DNA of 64,000 nucleotides from Candidatus Nanosynbacter sp. HMT-352. GTDB lineage: Bacteria; Patescibacteriota; Saccharimonadia; Saccharimonadales; Saccharimonadaceae. Position 1 is the stretch's first letter; each line of letters opens with the position of its first letter. Under the pieces are notes generated by a model that saw nothing but the letters and a program-made list of their open reading frames with translations, had not been told where the DNA came from and did no database searches. Shown here in pieces: positions 34,049 to 42,692 of the stretch. A program made the position numbers and the translations under genes. The stretch spans positions 124,001 through 188,000 of the forward strand of contig NZ_CP089290.1 of the NCBI RefSeq assembly GCF_022819385.1, read 5' to 3'.

Positions 34049-34912
34049 ATGGAGATTGCTAGAGGATCAGGAGTAGCTGAGATTGCTTGGGAGATTGTTG
34101 AATCTTCCAAATATCAAGAAAGACTGCGTGAAATTGTATTAGGAATAGGGCGAGCTGCAACCAGAGAGTTTAATCCGGAAAGTTCATATCGATTAGTGGA
34201 TAGATATGTTGCGTCAGGTGTTGCGGATGATATTTTAAAAGAGAGAGGTGACACGGATAAAGCACCGGAATATAAAATACTAGAGTTGATACAAAGGATG
34301 CCTTATTGGATTTGCGCGGAAGAAAAACTTGAATCTTATAGGAATGGGGTATTTTATGAGCGCAATAATAAGATAAAAGAAAAAGAGACAGTTGTAGCTT
34401 TTAATAAAGTTGTACGAGACATAATTAGCGAAGGGCAATATACTCGCAAATCAGATCTTATATCGGACGTTCAGAACGCTATGGATTGCCTTGGCTATAG
34501 CGATGAGGAAATTGAAAATGCATATAAATTCTTAGATCACGTGATCAATGGTATGCGTCACGAAATCGCTGCTGAAATAGCTTTAAGGAAAACTAAGGGA
34601 GTGCGGGCTGTTCATACGACTAGCATTGACGATGATCTTGCTGGAATAGATCTTATAGTTGAGTATAAGGGTAATACAATTGGTCTTGATATAAAATCAA
34701 CGCCAGACTCTGCGCGGAATGCTAATAATAGTGACCGTGATGAGGGATACCACGCTAGTTGGTCTGGTTTCGATCATAGACGGGGTGACTTTGGTTTATA
34801 TGGAGACAATTTAATGCCGAGTGATAACGCTGTTAAAAGGGTGTGTTCACTTTATAAGGAAGAACTTGAAGAAATATCTAGGAAAGAAGACAGCCGTCAT
34901 AAAAAGAAGTAG
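34049..34912 (+). CDS. Putative PD-(D/E)XK nuclease-like protein
   Basis: 287 residues. The first 165 are helical and unrecognised. From about 168 the sequence RHEIAAEIAL is followed by DDDLAGIDLIVEYK and IGLDIKST. The pattern D201, then D214-x-K216, with Glu172 upstream, fits the PD-(D/E)XK nuclease core, and the hydrophobic strands around it agree. A restriction or repair-type DNase is therefore possible; the active site is inferred, not proven. A consensus-spaced promoter and a long hairpin flank it. Its neighbour downstream is groES. Confidence 0.65.
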   Translation: MEIARGSGVAEIAWEIVESSKYQERLREIVLGIGRAATREFNPESSYRLVDRYVASGVADDILKERGDTDKAPEYKILELIQRMPYWICAEEKLESYRNGVFYERNNKIKEKETVVAFNKVVRDIISEGQYTRKSDLISDVQNAMDCLGYSDEEIENAYKFLDHVINGMRHEIAAEIALRKTKGVRAVHTTSIDDDLAGIDLIVEYKGNTIGLDIKSTPDSARNANNSDRDEGYHASWSGFDHRRGDFGLYGDNLMPSDNAVKRVCSLYKEELEEISRKEDSRHKKK

Positions 34913-34953
34913 GTCCGCTTTCCCATCCAATACGGGTGGCGCTACCTACTTCT
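34905..34953 (+). terminator. Long hairpin after the nuclease-like gene
   Basis: Perfect 10-pair outer stem AGAAGTAGGT/ACCTACTTCT spanning the stop codon, with weaker inner CGC/GCG and CCC/GGG pairing. There is no clear T-tract, so it could instead be a structured RNA or RNase-resistant 3' end. Confidence 0.45.
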
Positions 34954-35011
34954 GTGTGAATATTACCACGACCGTTGTAAAAAATCTAGAAAGTCGAGGC
35001 GTAGGAGGTAA

Positions 35012-35038
35012 TTAGCACTCACACTTGACGAGTGCTAA
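35012..35038 (+). promoter_or_regulatory. CIRCE element (HrcA operator)
   Basis: Perfect consensus TTAGCACTC - 9 nt - GAGTGCTAA. The repressor HrcA binds this palindrome and is inactivated by heat. It overlaps the -35 box of groES, so binding should block RNA polymerase. Confidence 0.97.
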
Positions 35039-35054
35039 ATTAGTGCGTTACAAT
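35025..35054 (+). promoter_or_regulatory. groESL promoter
   Basis: TTGACG (35025-35030) inside the CIRCE palindrome, an 18-nt spacer and TACAAT (35049-35054), 30 bases before the groES start. Confidence 0.8.
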
Positions 35055-35084
35055 AGATACGTTGTTAACGAAATGGAGGATAAC

Positions 35085-35354
35085 GTGAGTACACCTATTA
35101 AGCCTCTTGGCGACCGTGTTGTAGCGGTGCGTGAAGAAGCAAAGACTCAGACAGCGAGCGGAATTTACTTGCCTGATAACGCTAAAGAAAAGCCAGTAGT
35201 TGCGGAAGTTAAATCAGTTGGCGGCGATGTGAAGAACGTCAAAGTCGGTGATCGAATTGTCTACAAAGAATATTCGACTACGGATTTGAAAATTGACGGC
35301 ACGGAATATTTGGTTGTTCGCGAAGAAGATATTTTAGCAACGGTTGTTGGATAA
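35085..35354 (+). CDS. groES: Co-chaperonin GroES
   Basis: 89 residues, normal size. It caps the GroEL cage. Motifs: IKPLGDRVVA at the start, the mobile loop KTQTASGIYLPDNA, VGDRIVYKEY and the closing EEDILATVV. Start assigned to GTG 35085, which follows GGAGG by five bases; a longer ATG-like extension would include the CIRCE promoter and is rejected. It is followed 16 bases later by groEL. Confidence 0.97.
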   Translation: MSTPIKPLGDRVVAVREEAKTQTASGIYLPDNAKEKPVVAEVKSVGGDVKNVKVGDRIVYKEYSTTDLKIDGTEYLVVREEDILATVVG

Positions 35355-35370
35355 AAAGGGGAGTTTAATT

Positions 35371-37014
35371 ATGGCAAAAAAAGTTTTTTATGATGACGAT
35401 GCGCGAAATCGCGTGCTTGGCGGTGCTAAATCGCTATACGACGCAGTTAAGGTAACTTACGGTCCAAAGGGTCGCAATGTTGTGATTGCGAAGGGTTTTG
35501 GCGGTCCAACTGTTACTCATGACGGTGTAACTGTGGCTGAAGGAATTGAATTGCCAGAAAACGATGACGAAACGCTGGGCTATAAAGTTGGTGCCGATTT
35601 AATCAAACAGGCTGCTAAGAATTTGAACAAGCAAGCAGGCGACGGCACGACGACTGTAACGGTGTTGACATACTCGATTTTGAAAGAGGCAAATCGATTG
35701 ATTGCGGCTGGACATAATCCGATGGAACTTAGGAAAGGCATCGAGCAAGCTGGCGCGGAAATTGTTAAAGAATTGAACAAATTGGCTGAGCCGATTGAAG
35801 GCAAGTCTGACCGCGTGGCTGAAGTTGCTACGATTTCGGCGGGAGATGCGGAAATTGGTAAATTGATCGCTGGCGTAATCGAGAAAGTTGGCAAAGACGG
35901 CGTGGTTACTGTTGAGGCTGGTCAAGGTTTGGAGCTGGAAGCTGAAGTTGTCGAAGGTTTTAGCTTGGACAAGGGTTGGGTGAGTCCATTCTTTGTTACT
36001 GACGCGGGTCGCCAGGAAGCTGTGTACGAAAAGCCAGCAATTCTAATCACTGATAAGAAGATTTCTAGCGTGCAGGAATTCTTGCCAATGTTGGAAAAAT
36101 TGGCACAAAGCGGTAAAAAGGACGTTGTTCTGATTGCTGATGAAGTTGAAGGCGAAGCATTGAGTATTTTGGTCTTGAACAAATTGAAGGGCGTATTCAA
36201 TACTGTAGCCGTTAAGGCGCCAAGTTTCGGCGACCGTCGCAAGGATGTTCTTCGTGATATCGCTGTGCTGACTGGCGCAACTGTGATTTCTGAAGATCAC
36301 GGATTGACATTCGAAAACGCTGGCTTAGAAGTTTTGGGTTCGGCGCGCAAGGTGATTGTCGGAAAAGACGAAACGACAATTATCGAAGGCGCAGGCAAAC
36401 CTTCAGGTGTGAAGGAGCGAATTGCTGAGATTAAGTCGCTTTCGGAAAATGCTTCTAGTGAGTATGAGAAAGAGCAATTCGACAAGCGTGCCGCGGCATT
36501 GTCTGGCAAGGTTGCGGTTATTAAGGTTGGTGGCGCGACTGAGACGGAAATTGATGAAAAGAAATTCCGCGTTGATGATGCTGTGGCGGCTACTAAGGCG
36601 GCTTTGGCTGAGGGAATTGTCGCTGGTGGTGGCGTAACTTTGGTCAATTTGGCTGGCAATCTAAAAGTTAGCGGCGCGGAGAGTTTGTCGGTTGGTCGAC
36701 AAATCCTAAAAGACGCTCTGAAGCAACCGTTCTTGCAGATTATGAAAAATGCTGGGTTGAATGCCGACGCGTTGCTTGCTCAAGTTGAATCTGGCAAACC
36801 TGGATTCGGCGTTAACGTTATGAAGCCAGAAGATGGTCTGATTGACGTGAAGAAGGCTGGCGTTATTGACCCAGCTCGCGTGACTAAAGAAGCTGTTCAA
36901 AATGCAGTGTCAATTGCGTCAATTGCGGCAACTATGGGCGCTTTGGTGGTTGACATTCCGGAGGCTGAAGTTGCAGCTGCTCCTGGTGGTATGCCGGGAA
37001 TGGGTATGATGTAA
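35371..37014 (+). CDS. groEL: Chaperonin GroEL
   Basis: 547 residues forming the tetradecameric folding chamber. It begins MAKKVFYDDDARNRVL, with VTYGPKGRNVVIAKGFG, the nucleotide motif AGDGTTTVTVL and a C-terminal Gly-Met tail ending GGMPGMGMM, like classical GroEL. Start taken at ATG 35371 with a GGGGAG ribosome site. Coexpressed with groES from the CIRCE-controlled promoter. The Met-rich C-terminus stays inside the cavity in the known family. Confidence 0.98.
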   Translation: MAKKVFYDDDARNRVLGGAKSLYDAVKVTYGPKGRNVVIAKGFGGPTVTHDGVTVAEGIELPENDDETLGYKVGADLIKQAAKNLNKQAGDGTTTVTVLTYSILKEANRLIAAGHNPMELRKGIEQAGAEIVKELNKLAEPIEGKSDRVAEVATISAGDAEIGKLIAGVIEKVGKDGVVTVEAGQGLELEAEVVEGFSLDKGWVSPFFVTDAGRQEAVYEKPAILITDKKISSVQEFLPMLEKLAQSGKKDVVLIADEVEGEALSILVLNKLKGVFNTVAVKAPSFGDRRKDVLRDIAVLTGATVISEDHGLTFENAGLEVLGSARKVIVGKDETTIIEGAGKPSGVKERIAEIKSLSENASSEYEKEQFDKRAAALSGKVAVIKVGGATETEIDEKKFRVDDAVAATKAALAEGIVAGGGVTLVNLAGNLKVSGAESLSVGRQILKDALKQPFLQIMKNAGLNADALLAQVESGKPGFGVNVMKPEDGLIDVKKAGVIDPARVTKEAVQNAVSIASIAATMGALVVDIPEAEVAAAPGGMPGMGMM

Positions 37015-37029
37015 ATCTGCCCCGAGCAA

Positions 37030-37062
37030 TAAAAATCCCGCCGAAAATGGCGGGTTTTTATT
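37030..37062. terminator. Bidirectional terminator after groEL
   Basis: Stem AAAAATCCCGCC/GGCGGGTTTTT with loop GAAAAT and T-runs on both strands. It also serves the convergent gene ending at 37076. Confidence 0.9.
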
Positions 37063-37075
37063 TTGGAGAAATGGC

Positions 37076-37585
37076 TTAACGAGGATTTGAGAAATAGTCG
37101 ATTTCTTTAATGATATCCAGGAGAGCCTGAGCGCGGCGAGCTTCGTCAACAATAGCTACGGCAGCGTCGTGTGCTGGTGCGATCAGAGTTTTATCGTCCG
37201 TAGAGCGAAGAAGCAATAGGTAAGTATCAAACTTTTCTTCTGGAGAAACGTCTAGTTTGTCGACCAATGGACGCAACTCGTTCAAGGCAGTTTGCTTAAT
37301 CGTATCAAGCGCAGGATCTGCAGTTGCAGTTGGAGTTGGTGCGCTGACCACTGGAGTTGGCGTAACTGGCTCTGGAGCGGCAGGCTTCGTTATGTCAGTA
37401 GCAGGCTCATTGCTCTGGTCTGTAGCGACAGGGTCTGGTGAGATGGTTGCAGGATTAATTACAGGTGAAGCTGTAGCATTTGTTTCTTCGAATTGTAAAT
37501 TATTGTCTGTATCTTGTGATACACCAGCTAATACCTTAGCCAGTTCTTGGTCGTCACTGAATGATTGATTAGCTTGAGAATCCAT
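37076..37585 (-). CDS. Acidic, Pro/Thr-rich protein of unknown function
   Basis: 169 residues: acidic N-terminus, a low-complexity Pro/Thr/Ala/Val linker at about 40-100 (APEPVTPTPVVSAPTPTAT), and a compact C-terminal helical domain at about 105-169 with NELRPLVDKLDVSPEEKFD and DEARRAQALLDIIKEIDYF. Soluble, without a signal peptide. The helical part looks like a conserved CPR-type small domain, but I cannot name it. AAGGTGGG ribosome site precedes ATG 37585. Confidence 0.6.
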   Translation of the reverse strand: MDSQANQSFSDDQELAKVLAGVSQDTDNNLQFEETNATASPVINPATISPDPVATDQSNEPATDITKPAAPEPVTPTPVVSAPTPTATADPALDTIKQTALNELRPLVDKLDVSPEEKFDTYLLLLRSTDDKTLIAPAHDAAVAIVDEARRAQALLDIIKEIDYFSNPR

Positions 37586-37662
37586 TATAACCCACCTTAT
37601 ATATTAAATTGTTTAAGCTTATATATGTTACACTATAACATGAGTTAATCAAGGAGCGCAAG

Positions 37663-38703
37663 ATGTTAGATGATATGAATGTGATAAAACAATATGATCC
37701 AGGCGACGTTTTGAGCGGCGTTTTGAATATTCCAGAACAAGCTCGATATGAAGTGTCGATTCACGAAGGTGCGAATCAGCGTCGAGATTTTAAGAATATT
37801 GTGATCGCGGGAATGGGCGGTTCGGCTTTAGCGGCTGATATGGTTCGAGTTTTGACCGCGGGCTGGTTGCACATTCCGCTTGAAGTGGTGAAGGGCTATG
37901 ATTTACCGGGATTTGTGGGCGAGGAAACGTTGGTTATTGCGGTTAGTCATTCGGGCAATACCGAGGAGACTTTGAGTTGTTATCAGCAAGCATTGGAGAA
38001 GAAGGCGTGTTTGGCGGCTATGTCGACTGGCGGGGCGTTGATTGAGCGAGCGAAGAATGACAACGTAACTTACGCCCAAGTTCCAGCTGGCGCACAGCCA
38101 CGAATGTCGACGGTTTATCATCTGCGAGGATTATTGAAACTATTGCAACATTTTTGGGTGATTGATAATGATTTGTATGATCAGGTAAAAAATAGTGCTG
38201 ATTGGTTGGCGGGCGAGATATCTAATTGGACAGCCAAAACGCCAGAAGCTGATAATTTGGCAAAGCAGATTGCGAAATTAACAATTGGCAAGACGCTGGT
38301 TGTTTTTGGTGGTGAATTGACTTGGCCGCTGGCGTATAAGTGGAAAATCAGCTGGAATGAATCGGCGAAGAATTTGGCGTTCTCGAATCAATATCCAGAA
38401 TTTAATCATAACGAGTTCATCGGTTGGTCGTCGCATCCAGTAGAGAAGCCGTTTACGGTTTTTGATATTCGTAGCAATTTGGAGCGGGACAGAATCCGCG
38501 AGCGAATGGAGCTGAGTGATCGTTTGTTGAGTGGTAAGCGACCAAAGGCGCACGTACTGGAGCTTCGAGGGAAGACGCTTATGGAACAATTGCTGTGGGG
38601 CTTGGTGCTGGCTGACGCGGCTAGTATTTACACAGCCATTCTTAATGGAGTTAATCCCGGACCAGTTCAGCTGATTGAAAAATTGAAAGCGGAACTTAGT
38701 TAA
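37663..38703 (+). CDS. Phosphoglucose/phosphomannose isomerase-like SIS-domain protein
   Basis: 346 residues. Predicted interconversion of fructose-6-phosphate with glucose-6-phosphate or mannose-6-phosphate. First SIS domain: VIAGMGGSALAADMVR (about 46-61), AVSHSGNTEETLS. Second SIS region: FSNQYPEFNHNEFIGWS, with the glutamate and histidine typical of bifunctional PGI/PMI. The C-terminal helix ends PVQLIEKLKAEL. This archaeal-type enzyme often replaces Pgi in CPR bacteria. AAGGAG ribosome site and a divergent gene to the left. Confidence 0.92.
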   Translation: MLDDMNVIKQYDPGDVLSGVLNIPEQARYEVSIHEGANQRRDFKNIVIAGMGGSALAADMVRVLTAGWLHIPLEVVKGYDLPGFVGEETLVIAVSHSGNTEETLSCYQQALEKKACLAAMSTGGALIERAKNDNVTYAQVPAGAQPRMSTVYHLRGLLKLLQHFWVIDNDLYDQVKNSADWLAGEISNWTAKTPEADNLAKQIAKLTIGKTLVVFGGELTWPLAYKWKISWNESAKNLAFSNQYPEFNHNEFIGWSSHPVEKPFTVFDIRSNLERDRIRERMELSDRLLSGKRPKAHVLELRGKTLMEQLLWGLVLADAASIYTAILNGVNPGPVQLIEKLKAELS

Positions 38704-38704
38704 T

Positions 38705-39916
38705 TTAATATCGTAGAGATTCGATAGGGTCACGTCTAGTGGCGCGGGCTGCTGGATATACGCCAGAAATTACGCCGATGATTATTGATAGTCCAATTGA
38801 TAAGACGGCTGTCTGCCAATAAATATAAGGTGTGAGCGGTAAATATAAGCTGGCAATATAAGCTCCCGCCAAGCCTAACCCGTAGCCCAATATTCCGCCG
38901 AGGAATCCGATGATCGCTGCCTCGATTAAGAACTGATTGATGATGTCCCAGCCCGTGGCGCCGACGGCTCGTCTGACGCCGACTTCACGCTGGCGCTCGG
39001 CGACATTGACAAGCATCACGTTCATAACGCCTATTCCACCAATTAACAGAGAAATAATGCCGATGACAGTTAAGATTATCGAGAGGAATTTCGCGACATT
39101 AGACTTCTTTTCGTTTATCTCTTCGCCAGAAACGATTCGATAATTCTTATCGCTATCATGATTCTTCTTCAAAATATCGTCAGCCGATTTTATGACTGAT
39201 TTGAGGTTTTTCTGGTCTTTGGTAGTCACGATGATTTGCTGAATCTGCGGCGTGCCTTGGGTGAATTTTTTAATCACAGACAATGGAATAATGGCGGCGT
39301 TATTAAAATTCACGTCCAAATAACTGGCTGGATTTTCAATATTCTTCAACACGCCAACAACAGTCAATGGTTGATTTCGGATGTAAATAACGTTTCCGAT
39401 GGACCTTTCGGTGCCGAACAAATCGACCGACAATTGCTGACCGACGACAACTCCGCCGATGTCGTTAATAAATTGCCCAGTAGCAATTTGCAAATTGGCG
39501 ACGTCTTTTAGCGATTCCGTACTGCCGATTAATGCAGCGTTTTGGATATCGACTTTACCTTCGCGGGCGCGCAGCTCGGCGTGTAGGAAAGCAATTGGCG
39601 CGGCTTTCGTATTGGCAATTTTCCCTATATCTCTGGCGTCCGTTTCAGTCAATGTGTTGACCGTCGTTGTGTTGTCGGATTCGGTCAGCAGATTCGGGAC
39701 GGCTTTTTGATTGCCAGACTTAACAATGGCGACAGGAGCGGATGATTGGTTGGAATTGTCGCCGAATAGGTGATTAAATCCGCCAGTTAGAGATAGAACC
39801 ATGGTGATGCTGGCGATTCCAATAGCTACGCCTACAATTGTCAAAAATGTTCGTCCACGATTAGCTCGTAGCGCCTGAGTAGCGTTCTCAAAATGATTTT
39901 TTACTAATATTTTCAC
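38705..39916 (-). CDS. ABC transporter permease, MacB/FtsX type
   Basis: 403 residues with the four-helix MacB layout: one helix at about 22-45, a large periplasmic-like domain (about 50-270), and three helices at about 278-395. Conserved motifs: RTFLTIVGVAIGIASI, LLIGGIGVMNVMLVNVAERQREVGVRRAVGA and PAARATRRDPIESLRY. Such permeases transmit mechanical force to move peptides, lipoproteins or antibiotics out. Its start overlaps the ATPase stop by four bases. Confidence 0.93.
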   Translation of the reverse strand: MKILVKNHFENATQALRANRGRTFLTIVGVAIGIASITMVLSLTGGFNHLFGDNSNQSSAPVAIVKSGNQKAVPNLLTESDNTTTVNTLTETDARDIGKIANTKAAPIAFLHAELRAREGKVDIQNAALIGSTESLKDVANLQIATGQFINDIGGVVVGQQLSVDLFGTERSIGNVIYIRNQPLTVVGVLKNIENPASYLDVNFNNAAIIPLSVIKKFTQGTPQIQQIIVTTKDQKNLKSVIKSADDILKKNHDSDKNYRIVSGEEINEKKSNVAKFLSIILTVIGIISLLIGGIGVMNVMLVNVAERQREVGVRRAVGATGWDIINQFLIEAAIIGFLGGILGYGLGLAGAYIASLYLPLTPYIYWQTAVLSIGLSIIIGVISGVYPAARATRRDPIESLRY

Positions 39917-40707
39917 GATTTTTTCGCCCTCGATTTCTTTGAAGATTTTTGCTTCTTAGGTTTTTCTTCTTTTTCATCGTCTACAATTAACTTCTTAGTG
40001 AACTTGCGCTTTTCCTTATGCTCGTCAGTGTCGATTTTTCCGTCCAGCATGGTGATAACGCGACTGGCATAATGAGTCAATTCTGGGTTGTGAGTAACCA
40101 TAATTATAGTATTGCCGCGACGGTGTAAGTCGGACAACTCTTCCATAATGAGATGACTCGATTTGCTATCCAAATTTCCTGTTGGTTCGTCGGCTAAGAT
40201 AATTGACGGACTATTAACCAACGCTCTGGCAATTGCTACGCGCTGAACCTGACCGCCAGATAATTGATGTGGCATGTAATATTCACGTTGTCCCAGATGA
40301 AAAGTTTTCAGAATGCGGCTAGCTTCCTGGAGTCGTTTGACTTTCCCGAGTCCTTTATACGTTAGCGGCAGCGCCACGTTTTCAATTACAGTCAGACGAG
40401 GAATAAGATTGAAATTCTGGAAAACGAAGCCGATGTGTTTGGAGCGAATTTTGGCGCGTCGTCGTGAGCTCAGATTGTCAACAGCGACATCGTCCAGATA
40501 ATATTCGCCCTCTGATGGCTGGTCTAATAGTCCAAGGGTGTTTAATAAAGTAGTTTTTCCGCAACCGCTTGGTCCCATAATAGCAATAAACTCGCCCTTT
40601 TTAACGGTTAAATCGACATTATCTAAGGCGCGAATCTCAGCATCACCAAAGCCAAATTTTTTGGTGACATTAACAAGCCTAATGCGTGGTGGAATAGTTT
40701 CTTTCAT
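39913..40707 (-). CDS. ABC transporter ATP-binding protein, MacB/LolD type
   Basis: 264 residues. Walker A GPSGCGKTT, Q-loop FVFQNFNLIPRLTVIENV, signature LSGGQVQRVAIARAL, Walker B IILADEPTGNLDS and H-loop MVTHNPE, all intact. The DEPTGNLD pattern is typical of the LolD/MacB/FtsE branch. A lysine-rich tail (about 225-264) is extra. Start is ATG 40707; the longer frame lies in the divergent tRNA region. TATAAT ends nine bases before the ATG. Confidence 0.95.
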   Translation of the reverse strand: MKETIPPRIRLVNVTKKFGFGDAEIRALDNVDLTVKKGEFIAIMGPSGCGKTTLLNTLGLLDQPSEGEYYLDDVAVDNLSSRRRAKIRSKHIGFVFQNFNLIPRLTVIENVALPLTYKGLGKVKRLQEASRILKTFHLGQREYYMPHQLSGGQVQRVAIARALVNSPSIILADEPTGNLDSKSSHLIMEELSDLHRRGNTIIMVTHNPELTHYASRVITMLDGKIDTDEHKEKRKFTKKLIVDDEKEEKPKKQKSSKKSRAKKS

Positions 40708-40785
40708 CTTTGACTTATTATAGAGAATGAACGTCAGTAAGTGCAACCATAAGGGGCAATAAAGTTGTGGTATAATTATCAACAA

Positions 40786-40875
40786 GGAAGGGTGCAGGAG
40801 TGGTTGAACTGGCACGCCTGGAACGCGTGTAACGGAGCAATCTGTTCGAGGGTTCGAATCCCTCTCCTTCCGCCA
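40786..40875 (+). tRNA. tRNA-Ser (GGA)
   Basis: Class II tRNA: acceptor GGAAGGG/TCCTTCC, anticodon arm CACGC-CTGGAAC-GCGTG giving GGA, long variable arm, encoded CCA at 40873-40875. TATAAT at 40771-40776 is a good -10 box. Confidence 0.96.
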
Positions 40876-40997
40876 AGTGTGTTTTTGGAATTACACTAGT
40901 CGAGAATGGTATTAAAAACCTTACAAAGTCTAACCTTAATTGACTCTGAGATAAATTTAGTCTGTTCGTTAGATTATATTGGCAAGGACTTGGATTA

Positions 40998-41921
40998 CTA
41001 TTGTTTCAGGGATAATTCCGAATAAAAGTTGACTATAGTTATTGCGGCATCTACCGCCAGCCTTGCTTCGATAGCTGTCGGTTTTGGTATTTTGCTAGTA
41101 TGGGAATGTCCACTGCCTTTATTATTTCGTAGTTCCGCGATTCCGTTCACGATTTGAGATAGACCGCTGATAATAGCTCTAATTTCTTTTAACTCTGACC
41201 TATTTAATTTGAAGTAGTCTCTAGCTTTTGACATCAATTGTATTATTGATAATTTGTTAACATCCTCTTCTATCTTGCTGTCTAGTATACCCTGAAGACA
41301 GGTCTCAATATATTCTTTTGCCATTCCGATGGCTTTTACTGCATCTGTTTTTATCATAGCTAGCATTAGTTCCGATTGGTCCTTCTGATATTGACTTGAA
41401 AAGGTTACTTCCGTATTTTTGAGTCGTTTTTCCGTAACTACATCTTTTATCAAGAGAACTGGCTCATATTTTTCTATTTCCGGTAGTTCAAGCTCTTCTG
41501 GAATATAGCTACCACCGCTATCCCGTAGAAATTCAAGACATCGAGACATCCAGTTTGCATAATCTTTTCTTATTTCTACGCCTACGCCCACTTCATCCAG
41601 ATTCTTTTCCAAGGAAAAAACACTTTTAATAAGCAAAGATAATTCCCGACTTTGTGCGGCATTGAAATGACGATTTTTGCGTACTTTTTCATGCATAAAA
41701 TCGAGTAGTTTGTTTAGTCGATCGTGAATACACGCAAAAATTACTTTGCAATCATTCGGTGTGTCTTCGTATATTTCGATTATTGTAGAGCTTGGTTGAT
41801 ATGGCTCTATATTAAAACCACTATTGCCTAGATACAGATTTTCAAAAATTTCTGCTCTTTCCACTAGGCAATTACTTTGGTAGTAGTCATTTAAAATAAG
41901 CTTTCTTTTATCGACCGCCAT
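40998..41921 (-). CDS. Abortive infection C-terminus (Abi_C)-like protein with HEPN-type motif
   Basis: 307 residues. The C-terminal third resembles the Abi_C domain: AKEYIETCLQGILDSK, ARDYFKLN, then GIAELRNNKGSGHSHTSK and IEARLAVDAAITIVNFYSEL. The segment RNNKGSGH fits the HEPN RNase pattern R-x(4-6)-H (Arg265 and His272), suggesting RNA cleavage as the toxic step. The N-terminal two thirds are unrecognised. Start ATG 41921 has AAAAGG six bases upstream and overlaps the methyltransferase gene by 14 bases, so it belongs to the restriction cassette. Confidence 0.66.
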   Translation of the reverse strand: MAVDKRKLILNDYYQSNCLVERAEIFENLYLGNSGFNIEPYQPSSTIIEIYEDTPNDCKVIFACIHDRLNKLLDFMHEKVRKNRHFNAAQSRELSLLIKSVFSLEKNLDEVGVGVEIRKDYANWMSRCLEFLRDSGGSYIPEELELPEIEKYEPVLLIKDVVTEKRLKNTEVTFSSQYQKDQSELMLAMIKTDAVKAIGMAKEYIETCLQGILDSKIEEDVNKLSIIQLMSKARDYFKLNRSELKEIRAIISGLSQIVNGIAELRNNKGSGHSHTSKIPKPTAIEARLAVDAAITIVNFYSELSLKQ

Positions 41922-42687
41922 AGTTTGCCTTTTCAAAAACAAATAAATATTCGTGCGCCAACAGAAGAAAATTATATTTTATGCTATTCGTTTTCCAGTA
42001 ACCGGTTGCTCGGCAGTTGTGTTGTTCTTTCATGACGATTTCTTTTAGTGTAAAGCCGGCTTCTTCGAATACTCGCATTGTTTTAAAACTTAGCGGAATT
42101 ACGTGACCTTTTTGGCGCGTGTCGCCCATTAGAATTGCACAGAATTTACCAAACTTTAATACACGGTAGCTTTCTGATGCTACACTTTTCATTTGTTCTA
42201 GAAATTCATTAACTTTAAAGTTTGACAAATCTTGTGGAATATCTTGGTCTTTGCTGTAGTGGATGATATTTGCATATGGCGGATGTGTGCATATTAGGTC
42301 GATGCTTTCGTCAGGAAGTGGTTTTAAGTTTCGTGCATCACATTTCAACACCTTAACTATGCCGTCTGCGCCCTCATGTTTGAATTTAACTTTTTCACGA
42401 CATCTTTGAAGTGCGACTGGATTAACGTCCATTCCAATAATGTTACGGTTTAATAATTTTGCCTCCACTAATGTGGTGCCGCCACCGGCGAATTGGTCTA
42501 ATACCCAGTCATCCTCTTTTGAATAGCGAAGCAGAATATTTCTTGGAACGTACGGTGACCAATTTCCTCTCCATTTTGCATCGTGGGTAGCCCAGTTACC
42601 GCGATTAGGAAAACTCCAGACGCTGGTCATTTCTAGCTCAAAATCGTCTGGCTCCCATTTTTTTATCTCTTTCTTTTTGTCGGACAT
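41908..42687 (-). CDS. Beta-class DNA methyltransferase (second methylase of the DpnII-type cassette)
   Basis: 259 residues. SAM-binding motif VLDQFAGGGTTLVEA is at about 62-76 and the catalytic motif CTHPPYANII at about 130-140, the N4/N6 methylase order with motif IV as HPPY. The context after a DpnII-like nuclease matches DpnA, the second adenine methylase of the pneumococcal DpnII system (268 residues). GATC specificity is therefore inferred. It lies five bases after the nuclease gene. Confidence 0.82.
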   Translation of the reverse strand: MSDKKKEIKKWEPDDFELEMTSVWSFPNRGNWATHDAKWRGNWSPYVPRNILLRYSKEDDWVLDQFAGGGTTLVEAKLLNRNIIGMDVNPVALQRCREKVKFKHEGADGIVKVLKCDARNLKPLPDESIDLICTHPPYANIIHYSKDQDIPQDLSNFKVNEFLEQMKSVASESYRVLKFGKFCAILMGDTRQKGHVIPLSFKTMRVFEEAGFTLKEIVMKEQHNCRATGYWKTNSIKYNFLLLAHEYLFVFEKANYGGR

Positions 42688-42692
42688 ATAAA

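Noticed and set aside
35025-35084. Longer groES reading frame beginning at 35025
   Set aside because: It would start inside the CIRCE/promoter region. GTG 35085 with GGAGG fits GroES exactly.
35580-36900. Minus-strand reading frames under groEL
   Set aside because: Codon-bias shadows of groEL with no independent support.
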